From Williamsia sp. DF01-3 (GTDB lineage: Bacteria > Actinomycetota > Actinomycetes > Mycobacteriales > Mycobacteriaceae): a stretch of DNA of 64,000 bases. Of the stretch, positions 57,583 to 64,000 are shown in pieces. The notes under the pieces are model-generated. The model did not search any database. It saw only the letters and a list, made by a program, of their open reading frames with translations, and was not told the origin of the DNA. Both the position numbers and the translations under genes were made by a program. Position 1 is the first letter of the stretch, and every line of letters begins with the position of its first letter. The DNA lies in contig NZ_JALKFS010000005.1 of NCBI RefSeq assembly GCF_023051145.1, positions 2,311,733-2,375,732 on the forward strand, written 5' to 3'.

Positions 57583-59052
57583 ATGAACACCTCGCTGGGC
57601 CTGTCCGCAGGCAGTGGAATGGTCCACTGCGTTCTGCTGACGACCGACGAGAGTGGTCGTGTCGATGCTCTGGGCCGGGTGATCGACGTCGACCCCACCG
57701 ATGGACTGACCCGGGCAGGACGGATCAATTCCGGCATCGATCTGATGCTCACCCAGGCGCGAGAGCGCGGCGACCGCGTCGCCACCATCGGCGTCGCCTA
57801 CCGAACCGATGAGCATGCCCGGGAAATCGCGTCCAAGGGGACCGGCGCCAAACGTCAGATCCAGTTGGTCGCGGAGACCGAGGCCGTGGCGCACCAGCTG
57901 ATCAGTACGGGCGAGATCAGTCGCTTCAAACAGGTGGTGGTCGTCGACCTCGGCGACACCGGGATGGGCATGTACTGCCTCGAGCCGTCGAGTCGTCGCA
58001 TCACCGACTACCAACGCAGCGAATCGGTTGCCGGTATCGCGCTGGATTCGCTTATCGCCGATGACGTCATGGGTTCTGGCCGCTTACGCGGACGGCGCAA
58101 GTCCACGGTGCTGAGCGCCTGCCGTACCGCCAAAGAGGAACTGTCCAGCAAGGATTCGACGGCGCTGATGGTCGGCAATCGCGCCGACCCGGTGACCGTC
58201 ACCCGCACCTCGCTCGAACGGCTGACCGCTCCGATGGCCGAGCACGCCGCACGCGTGGTCGGCGATTACGTGAACGGGCCGCATGCCTCTGGGGCAGAAG
58301 CAGTAGTGCTCGTCGGCGGCATTGCGAACATCCCGATCTTCCGTGACCTGATCGTCGACGCCGCCGGTCTCGAGGCAGTTCTGCCCAAGGGGCCGGAGTC
58401 GGTGGCGGCCACCGGCGCCGCGAAGATCGCGGCGCGGGGACGTGGCGGTGCCGATCTCGCGTTCATCGGTGGCCGGCGCAGTCGCGACTGGCTCTCGGCT
58501 GCGCCGCTTGCCGTGTTCGGGGCCTTGCTTGCCGGCGCACTGATGACCGTGTACGCGGTGGGTTCGTCGTTGGCGGGCAATCCGAGTACTCCGGCGTCGC
58601 AGCCACCCACGTCGTCCACCACGACCACCACGGTGGCGCCCACGACCACCGTCGATGTCTCCGGTCCGCGCGTGAGCACACCGGACCGTCCACCCGCGCA
58701 ACCTCAGCCGGTGACGATCACCACCACTGTCGATCCGGCACCACCGGTCGCCGGTGGAGGTGGCGCCGGTGGCGCCGGAAACTCGGACCCGGGTTGGGCC
58801 ACAACCGAATTGCCGGCGGGTACCGGGCCGTCCCGGCCGTCGACGTCCACGTTGAGCCCGTCGCTGTGGCCGTTCCCGTTGCCGTCGCTCCCGTGGACCC
58901 CCACACTGGTTCCGCCGACAAGTAATCCGACCACACCGCCTCCGGGCAGCACGGCCATCGAGCCCCCGCCCGCCATGACACCGCCCGCCATGACTCCGAT
59001 CGCCCCGACGACGATCCCAGACGCCATCGCGCCTACGCCTCAAGCGCGCTGA
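57583..59052 (+). CDS. Hsp70/DnaK-like ATPase-domain protein with membrane segment and Pro/Thr-rich tail
   Basis: In this 489-aa protein an actin/Hsp70-type nucleotide-binding fold is visible: MNTSLGLSAGSGMVHCVLL (phosphate-1-like strand), VVVVDLGDTGMGMYCLE (phosphate-2), and AVVLVGGIANIPIFRDLIVDAAG (adenosine motif). The Hsp70 substrate-binding domain is absent. In its place are one membrane segment (APLAVFGALLAGALMTVYAVGSSL) and about 150 residues rich in Pro, Thr and Ser, probably outside the cell. Such proteins occur in several Mycobacteriales and their role is not known to me. ATG 57583 is preceded by GGAAGAG. Confidence 0.8.
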   Translation: MNTSLGLSAGSGMVHCVLLTTDESGRVDALGRVIDVDPTDGLTRAGRINSGIDLMLTQARERGDRVATIGVAYRTDEHAREIASKGTGAKRQIQLVAETEAVAHQLISTGEISRFKQVVVVDLGDTGMGMYCLEPSSRRITDYQRSESVAGIALDSLIADDVMGSGRLRGRRKSTVLSACRTAKEELSSKDSTALMVGNRADPVTVTRTSLERLTAPMAEHAARVVGDYVNGPHASGAEAVVLVGGIANIPIFRDLIVDAAGLEAVLPKGPESVAATGAAKIAARGRGGADLAFIGGRRSRDWLSAAPLAVFGALLAGALMTVYAVGSSLAGNPSTPASQPPTSSTTTTTVAPTTTVDVSGPRVSTPDRPPAQPQPVTITTTVDPAPPVAGGGGAGGAGNSDPGWATTELPAGTGPSRPSTSTLSPSLWPFPLPSLPWTPTLVPPTSNPTTPPPGSTAIEPPPAMTPPAMTPIAPTTIPDAIAPTPQAR

Positions 59053-59091
59053 TCACCTGACGGGAGTCCGGCAGGAAGGTGTAGGGCTGAG

Positions 59092-60258
59092 TCAGCGCCG
59101 CGCCAGATCGACGGTTTTCTTCAGAAGCTCTGAGACCGAATCGAATTCGGTCAAGAATCCGTCGTGGCCATTGGCCGAATGCACAACGTGCAAGCCGTCG
59201 ACGCATCCCGGCATCAGCTCGGCCAACTCGACCTGCTGACGGATCGGGTACAGACGGTCGGAGTCGATACCGCCGATGATCACCGGCACCGCACAGCTGC
59301 GCAGCGCTGCCTCGACGCCGCCGCGACCGCGGCCGACGTCGTGGTGGTTGAGGACCTGCGAGAGCACCACGTAGCTGCCGGGATCGAACCGCTGGACCAA
59401 CTTGTCGGCCTGGTGTTCGAGGTAGCTCTGGACGGCGTAACGGCCACCTTCGAGTGGATTCTCTTGTCCTTGCGGCGAATTCGCGAAGCGCTCGTCCAAC
59501 TCGAGTTCGTGGCGGTAGTACATGTGCGCAATGCGCCGCGCAACTCCCAATCCCGCGGTCGGCCTGCGGCCCGTGCCGTGATAGTCGCCGCCCTGCCAGT
59601 CGGGATCGGCTTGGATGGCGGCGATCTGGGTGGTCTGGGTGCCGATCTGGTCGGCTGAGGCCCGGGCGCCCACAGCCAAGATGAGTGCACTGCGCACTCG
59701 TTCGGGGTAGCCGATCACCCACTCGAGCGACCGCGCGCCGCCCATGGATCCACCGAGGACCGCTGCGACGGTGTCGATCTCGAGGGCGTCCATCAATGCG
59801 ACCTCGGCCCGGACCTGATCGAGCACGGTGATCTGCGGGAAGCGTGAACCCCACACGCGCCCTTCGGAATCGAGTGATGCCGGGCCGGTGGACCCCCGAC
59901 AACCGCCGAGGACGTTGGCCGACACCACGCACCATTCGTTCGTGTCGACGGCGGCGCCCGGACCGATCAGCCCATCCCACCAACCAGGGGAGGGCTGACC
60001 GGGTCCGGCCGGGCCGGTGACATGGGAGTCACCGGTGAGCGCGTGTAGTGCCAGCACCACGTTGTCGCGCGCTTTCGAGAGTGTGCCCCACCGCTGGAAG
60101 GCGAGTGTGACGTTCTCGATGCGTTCGCCGTTGTCGAGCTCGATGGGCCCCACCGACACACTGGTCAGCTTCCCGTCAGGCAGCGACTCCCAATCCGGGT
60201 GGATTCGCGGGGGCGTGTGCGGGTCGGTGCTCAATGTCGGCTTGGGGCTCGTCGTCAC
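59092..60258 (-). CDS. metX: Homoserine O-acetyltransferase
   Basis: MetX makes O-acetyl-homoserine for methionine synthesis by direct sulfhydrylation. This 388-aa alpha/beta hydrolase fold has [14 protein letters not shown] near the N-terminus, the nucleophile serine in [28 protein letters not shown], the aspartate in [11 protein letters not shown] and the histidine in SANGHDGFL. Its start overlaps the metY stop codon by four bases, so it is cotranslated with metY. Both are under the SAM-IV riboswitch upstream of metY. Confidence 0.96.
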   Translation of the reverse strand: MTTSPKPTLSTDPHTPPRIHPDWESLPDGKLTSVSVGPIELDNGERIENVTLAFQRWGTLSKARDNVVLALHALTGDSHVTGPAGPGQPSPGWWDGLIGPGAAVDTNEWCVVSANVLGGCRGSTGPASLDSEGRVWGSRFPQITVLDQVRAEVALMDALEIDTVAAVLGGSMGGARSLEWVIGYPERVRSALILAVGARASADQIGTQTTQIAAIQADPDWQGGDYHGTGRRPTAGLGVARRIAHMYYRHELELDERFANSPQGQENPLEGGRYAVQSYLEHQADKLVQRFDPGSYVVLSQVLNHHDVGRGRGGVEAALRSCAVPVIIGGIDSDRLYPIRQQVELAELMPGCVDGLHVVHSANGHDGFLTEFDSVSELLKKTVDLARR

Positions 60259-61571
60259 TTGGCTGCGGCGAAGCCTGCGTCGAGGTCGGCGATGATGTCG
60301 GCGATGTTCTCGATGCCTACGGCCAACCGGACCAGCCCTGGGGCGACACCCGCGGCGAGCTGCTCTTCCGGCAGCAGCTGCGAGTGGGTGGTGGAGGCGG
60401 GGTGGATCACCAGCGAGCGAACGTCGCCGATGTTGGCGACATGGCTGTGCAGGGTGAGTCCCTCGACGAACCGTTTACCGGCATCGACGCCACCGGCGAT
60501 CTCGAAGCCGATGATGGCGCCCTGGCCGCGCGGGGCGAGTTCCTGACCCCGCTTGTACCAAGGCGACGATTCGAGGCCGGCGTACGCGACCAACTCGACC
60601 TGGGCGTGCTCGGAGAGATACTCGGCGACGGCCTGAGCGTTGGACACGTGCCGCTCCATCCGCAGGCTCAACGTCTCCAGACCCTGCGCGATGAGGAAGG
60701 CGTTGAACGGCGAGATCGCGGCGCCGGTGTCGCGCAGCCACTGGACCCGGGCCTTGAGCGCGTAGGCCGGTGCGCCGAGGTCTGCGAACACGGCACCGTG
60801 GTAGCTGGGGTCCGGGGTGGTGAAGCCCGGGAACAGGTCCTTGCCGTCGCGCTGTCCACGCCAGTCGAAGGTACCGCCGTCGACGATCACGCCGCCGATC
60901 GCTGTGCCGTGGCCGCCGAGGTACTTGGTGGCCGAGTGGACAACGATGTCGGCGCCGTGGGCGAGGGGATTGATCAGGTACGGGGTCGCGACGGTGTTGT
61001 CGACGATGAGGGGCAGGCCCGCCTCGTGCGCGACCGAGCTGATTCCCGGTAGATCAAGAATCTCATTGTTGGGGTTGGAGATGGTCTCACCGAAGAATGC
61101 GCGGGTGTTCGGCTTGATCGCCGCGCGCCAACTGTCGAGATCCTCGGGATCCTCGACGAAGCCCACCTCGATGCCCAGCTTGGGCAGTGTGTAGTGAAAG
61201 AGATTGTAGGTACCGCCGTAGAGCCGCGGGCTCGACACGACGTGCCCGCCGTTTTCGACGATGTTGAGGATGGCGTAGGTCTCGGCGGCCTGACCGGACG
61301 CGACCAGGAGAGCGGCGACGCCACCCTCGAGTGCCGCGATGCGCTGCTCGACGGCATCCTGCGTCGGGTTCATGATGCGCGTGTAGATGTTGCCGGGTTC
61401 GACGAGTCCGAAGAGGTTCGCTGCGTGCTCGGTGTCACGGAAGGTGTACGAGGTGGTTTGGTAGATCGGCAACGCCCGGGCCGAGGTCTGCGAATCGGGG
61501 CTCTGACCAACATGGACCTGCTTGGTCTCGAAGCTCCAGTTGTCGGCGGGATTGACGTCAGTGTCAGACAT
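60255..61571 (-). CDS. metY: O-acetylhomoserine sulfhydrylase (aminocarboxypropyltransferase)
   Basis: This PLP enzyme converts O-acetyl-homoserine and sulfide into homocysteine. It is 438 aa, of the Cys/Met metabolism family. Recognisable are [97 protein letters not shown] (PLP lysine in [10 protein letters not shown]) and [20 protein letters not shown] precedes ATG 61571. Gene order metY-metX behind a SAM-IV element matches other Mycobacteriales (Rv3340-Rv3341). Confidence 0.96.
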   Translation of the reverse strand: MSDTDVNPADNWSFETKQVHVGQSPDSQTSARALPIYQTTSYTFRDTEHAANLFGLVEPGNIYTRIMNPTQDAVEQRIAALEGGVAALLVASGQAAETYAILNIVENGGHVVSSPRLYGGTYNLFHYTLPKLGIEVGFVEDPEDLDSWRAAIKPNTRAFFGETISNPNNEILDLPGISSVAHEAGLPLIVDNTVATPYLINPLAHGADIVVHSATKYLGGHGTAIGGVIVDGGTFDWRGQRDGKDLFPGFTTPDPSYHGAVFADLGAPAYALKARVQWLRDTGAAISPFNAFLIAQGLETLSLRMERHVSNAQAVAEYLSEHAQVELVAYAGLESSPWYKRGQELAPRGQGAIIGFEIAGGVDAGKRFVEGLTLHSHVANIGDVRSLVIHPASTTHSQLLPEEQLAAGVAPGLVRLAVGIENIADIIADLDAGFAAAK

Positions 61572-61626
61572 GGCGAACTTCTTCCTTCATGGTCGGTGGT
61601 GCATCCAACTGTTGGGTCCGACCTTC

Positions 61627-61741
61627 GGACCCGCGCTTGCCGCGGCGAAAAACCGCTGGCCTGGTCATCACCCGGAGCACCCCACCGCGGTTGGAGGGTT
61701 GCCGATCAGCGAGCCGGGGCTTGTCGCTGATACTCATGACC
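61627..61741 (-). promoter_or_regulatory. SAM-IV riboswitch of metY-metX
   Basis: On the minus strand the segment reads GGTCATGAG... GACAAGCCCCGGCT... CGGCAACCCTCCAACCGCGG TGGGGTGC... GGTGATGACC... and ends GGCAAGCGCGGGTCC, which matches the SAM-IV aptamer I know from upstream of metY in mycobacteria. GGTCAT near the 5' end closes with ATGACC (P1). Immediately after, GGGTCCGA-AGG-TCGGACCC (61615-61633) forms a hairpin that overlaps the 3' end of the aptamer, so ligand binding and hairpin formation would compete. High S-adenosylmethionine is expected to lower metYX expression. Confidence 0.92.
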
Positions 61742-62030
61742 TGGCGATAAGGATATAACACGCGTCACCCGGCCAAAAAAGCATCCTGCGCAGACTGATT
61801 CTGACCTTGCGTAACAGCACTTTTTGCCTGCTTGCCCGCGGTGATGCGGCGGGAGTCGACATCTTCGTGAAGAGGCGTCAAGGCCGCGCTCGGCAACGGC
61901 CGACGTCCATCGCCCGGCTGTGGGCGAGTTCACCCCACCGCAGGGAATCATCGCGGTGGCCACGCAGTTGATTCCTGGGTTGCCCGGCAGCGTCGCCGCC
62001 TCACCCCAAGCACCCTCGAGAGGATGAACC

Positions 62031-63299
62031 ATGTCTGCCGTCAGTACCCCTGTTTCCACTGCGAACCCGCAGGGATGGCGGGAATGGCGGGGAAGTCGTC
62101 GCAACGCAGTCCTGGCTCTTGCCCTGGGCGCTTTCGGGATCGGCACCACCGAGTTCGTGGCGATGGGACTGCTCCCGTCGATCGCGGACTCCCTCGGGAC
62201 CACCGAACCCACAGCAGGACACGTCATCTCCGCCTACGCCCTCGGTGTCGTCGTGGGTGCACCGCTGATCGCTGCGCTGACCGCCCGGATGTCCCGGCGC
62301 ACACTGCTGATCGCCTTGATGGTGGCCTTCACCATCGGCAACGCCGCCACAGTGCTCGCCCAGAGTTACGGCATGCTCATGGTGGCCCGCTTTGTCGCAG
62401 GCCTTCCCCACGGCGCCTACTTCGGGGTCGCGGCTCTGGTCGCCGCACACCTCGCCGGCCCGGATGCACGGGCCAAGGCGGTGGGGCAGGTGATGCTGGG
62501 CCTCAGCGTCGCCAACGTGATCGGCGTCCCTGCCGCCACCTGGCTCGGCAGCGCTCTGGGATGGCGCGCCGCATTTGTCGTGGTGGTGGTGATCGGGCTG
62601 CTGACGATCGGTGCCCTGTCGGTGTTCCTGCCCACGTTGTCCGGCATGAAGATCACCAACCCCATCACCGAACTGGGCGCTCTCACCCGGCCTCAGGTGT
62701 GGTTCACGCTGTTCATCGGCATCGTCGGATTCGGCGGGATGTTCGCGTTCTACACCTACATCAGCACCACGCTGACCAGCGTTTCCGGAGTGTCCGAGTC
62801 GTTCATCCCCATCGCACTGATGCTGTTCGGCCTCGGCATGGTCACCGGCAACATCGCCGGCGGTGCACTTGCCGATCGCGGTGTGGTCCGGGCCATCTTC
62901 ATCGGGCTGGTGGCGATCACGGTGGTACTCATCTTGTTCGCGTTGCTCGCCAGCAACCCGTGGGCCGCCCTGGTGCTCACATTCCTGATCGGTGTCAGCG
63001 GGACCGCGCTGACACCGGCGTTGCAGATCCGTCTGATGGATGTCGCCGAGGACGCGCAGACGCTCGCCGCTGCGCTGAACCACTCCGCACTCAACATCGC
63101 CAACGCCGGAGGGGCCTGGCTCGGCGGTCTGGTGATCGCGGCCGGGTACGGGTACCGTGCGCCGTCTCTGCTCGGCGCCGGGTTGGCAGTGGCGGGTCTG
63201 CTGGTCCTGGCTCTTGCCCTCGCGTATGCCCGGCGCGTCCGGGCCAAGGCTCCGGCCCTTCCGCAGACGGACGAACTGGTCACGGTCGACGCACGTTGA
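62031..63299 (+). CDS. MFS exporter, DHA1 family (AraJ/Cml-like)
   Basis: This 422-aa protein has about 12 membrane segments. It begins with a short hydrophilic N-terminus, then NAVLALALGAFGIGTTEFVAMGLLPSIADSLG, the first segment typical of the YdhP/AraJ/chloramphenicol-resistance group. ARMSRRTLLIAL (motif A area) and FVAGLPHGAYFGVAALVAAHL follow. The substrate is unknown. Its promoter would lie in the 289-bp spacer shared with the divergent metY leader; no linked regulator gene is seen. Confidence 0.88.
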   Translation: MSAVSTPVSTANPQGWREWRGSRRNAVLALALGAFGIGTTEFVAMGLLPSIADSLGTTEPTAGHVISAYALGVVVGAPLIAALTARMSRRTLLIALMVAFTIGNAATVLAQSYGMLMVARFVAGLPHGAYFGVAALVAAHLAGPDARAKAVGQVMLGLSVANVIGVPAATWLGSALGWRAAFVVVVVIGLLTIGALSVFLPTLSGMKITNPITELGALTRPQVWFTLFIGIVGFGGMFAFYTYISTTLTSVSGVSESFIPIALMLFGLGMVTGNIAGGALADRGVVRAIFIGLVAITVVLILFALLASNPWAALVLTFLIGVSGTALTPALQIRLMDVAEDAQTLAAALNHSALNIANAGGAWLGGLVIAAGYGYRAPSLLGAGLAVAGLLVLALALAYARRVRAKAPALPQTDELVTVDAR

Positions 63300-63363
63300 C
63301 CCGCGCGAGGAGTTCGCGGACCGCCGCCGGTGATGTCGTGGCCCGCACGTAGGGTCGTCGGAC

Positions 63364-64000
63364 GTGACGACAATCGTGACCACGATCAACGCAAACGGCA
63401 TCCGGGCGGCGGTGAAGCAACGCTCCGAGCGCAACCTGGGACTGTTGCCGTGGCTGCGCGACACCGACACCCACCACGTGCTGCTGCAGGAAACCCGGGC
63501 CACCGAAGAGCAGGTGGTCGAAGCACTCGCCCCCGCCCTCGCCGACGGGTGGCATCTCGCTCTGAACGAGTCGACGGTCAAGGGACACTCGGGTGTGGCA
63601 ATCTTGTCGCGCTCGGCTCCGGACCGCGTTCGTAAAGGTTTCGGCAGCAACGAGTTCGACAGCACCGGCCGGTACGTCGAGGCCGACTTCGGTGATCTGA
63701 CCGTGGCCAGTCTGTACCTGCCCAAGGGTGCTTCGGACGGCCCGAAGCGCGAGGAGAAGTTCCGGTTCCTCGATGAGTTCGCTGCCCATCTCGCGGCGTT
63801 GTCGCGCAAACGCCGCGACGTGGTCATCGGCGGCGACTGGAACATCGCACCTACCGAACTCGACCTGAAGAATGCGAAGGGAAACGTCAAGAACCCTGGC
63901 TTCCTGCCCGAGGAGCGGCAGTGGGTCGCCGGACTGCTCGAAGCCGGCTGGGTCGACGTCGCCCGCGAACTGGCGGGTGAGGTGTCTGGCCCGTACTCGT
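63364..64000 (+). CDS. xthA: Exodeoxyribonuclease III (partial, runs off the window)
   Basis: The first ~212 residues of an ExoIII-type AP endonuclease are present. The N-terminus TTINANGIRAAVKQRSERNLGLLPWL carries the metal-binding Asn, followed by HHVLLQETRATEEQVVEAL with the catalytic glutamate, GHSGVAILSR, SLYLPKGASDGPKREEKFRFLDEF and the DWN motif in VIGGDWNIAPTELDLKN. It repairs abasic sites and removes blocked 3' ends. GTG 63364 is the start. The C-terminal aspartate/histidine part is outside the window. Confidence 0.92.
   Translation, partial: MTTIVTTINANGIRAAVKQRSERNLGLLPWLRDTDTHHVLLQETRATEEQVVEALAPALADGWHLALNESTVKGHSGVAILSRSAPDRVRKGFGSNEFDSTGRYVEADFGDLTVASLYLPKGASDGPKREEKFRFLDEFAAHLAALSRKRRDVVIGGDWNIAPTELDLKNAKGNVKNPGFLPEERQWVAGLLEAGWVDVARELAGEVSGPYS

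Noticed and set aside
62001-63890. 629-codon minus-strand open frame over the MFS and xthA genes
   Set aside because: The plus-strand MFS and exonuclease III products are clear; the minus frame is Gln/His/Asp-rich noise.

Overview
This is a 64 kb chromosomal segment of a high-GC actinobacterium of the order Mycobacteriales. A mycolic-acid-group genus such as Gordonia or a close relative is most likely. The support is gene order: rplM-rpsI-glmM, glmS, nnrD-alr-tsaEB-rimI-tsaD, groES-groEL1, whiB3, sigD-rsdA, guaB2-guaB3-choD-guaA, imuA'-imuB, dnaE2, trmL, mfpA, folD and metX-metY occur in the same relative order as I recall from the Mycobacterium tuberculosis Rv3443c-Rv3340 region. The genus is an inference; no 16S rRNA or tRNA gene was recognised.

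Layout. 1-5.8 kb: ribosomal proteins L13 and S9, glmM, a HAD hydrolase and a three-gene set that starts with a small type VII secretion-associated protein. 5.8-12 kb: a degenerate alpha/beta hydrolase, then an accessory block with a stand-alone alanyl-tRNA synthetase catalytic core (no editing or C-Ala domain). It converges on an operon for a membrane esterase and an MprF-type aminoacyl-phosphatidylglycerol synthase. 12-20.5 kb: glmS, then a tightly overlapping operon nnrD-alr-hydrolase-tsaE-tsaB-rimI-tsaD for metabolite repair, D-alanine supply and the t6A tRNA modification. 20.5-25.3 kb: a MarR/MFS efflux pair, a CIRCE-controlled groES-groEL1, and whiB3. 25.7-35.2 kb: a hypothetical gene, sigD-rsdA, a DUF5319 gene and the guanine-nucleotide genes guaB2, guaB3 and guaA, with cholesterol oxidase choD among them. 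35.5-41.2 kb: a methyltransferase, a LiaF/PspC-type envelope-stress membrane protein divergent from a PspC-histidine kinase/LuxR regulator pair, and a Ser/Thr kinase. 41.3-51.8 kb: two LexA-boxed transcription units for the mutasome (imuA'-imuB and dnaE2), flanking a flavin monooxygenase and a coupled operon of a PLP enzyme, a serpin lipoprotein and a DUF1697 protein. 51.85-53.3 kb: a retron-like cassette. 53.4-64 kb: trmL, mfpA, an SMP-30-like gene, folD, a DUF3017 gene, an Hsp70-like membrane protein, metX-metY under a SAM-IV riboswitch, an MFS exporter and the start of an exonuclease III gene.

The two most interesting parts are: (i) a 162-nt segment directly upstream of a reverse transcriptase gene, bounded by ~20-nt inverted repeats (a1/a2-like) and containing two msr-like hairpins and one long msd-like hairpin, i.e. 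a candidate retron; and (ii) the editing-free AlaRS core next to an MprF-type synthase and a membrane esterase, which suggests a dedicated Ala-tRNA-dependent lipid alanylation module.

A technical point matters for users of this annotation. Four genes (tsaE, choD, the Ser/Thr kinase gene and dnaE2) each read through only if a single missing base is restored. Three of the four sites lie in G or C runs. Because tsaE is normally essential, residual sequencing deletions are the most economical explanation.
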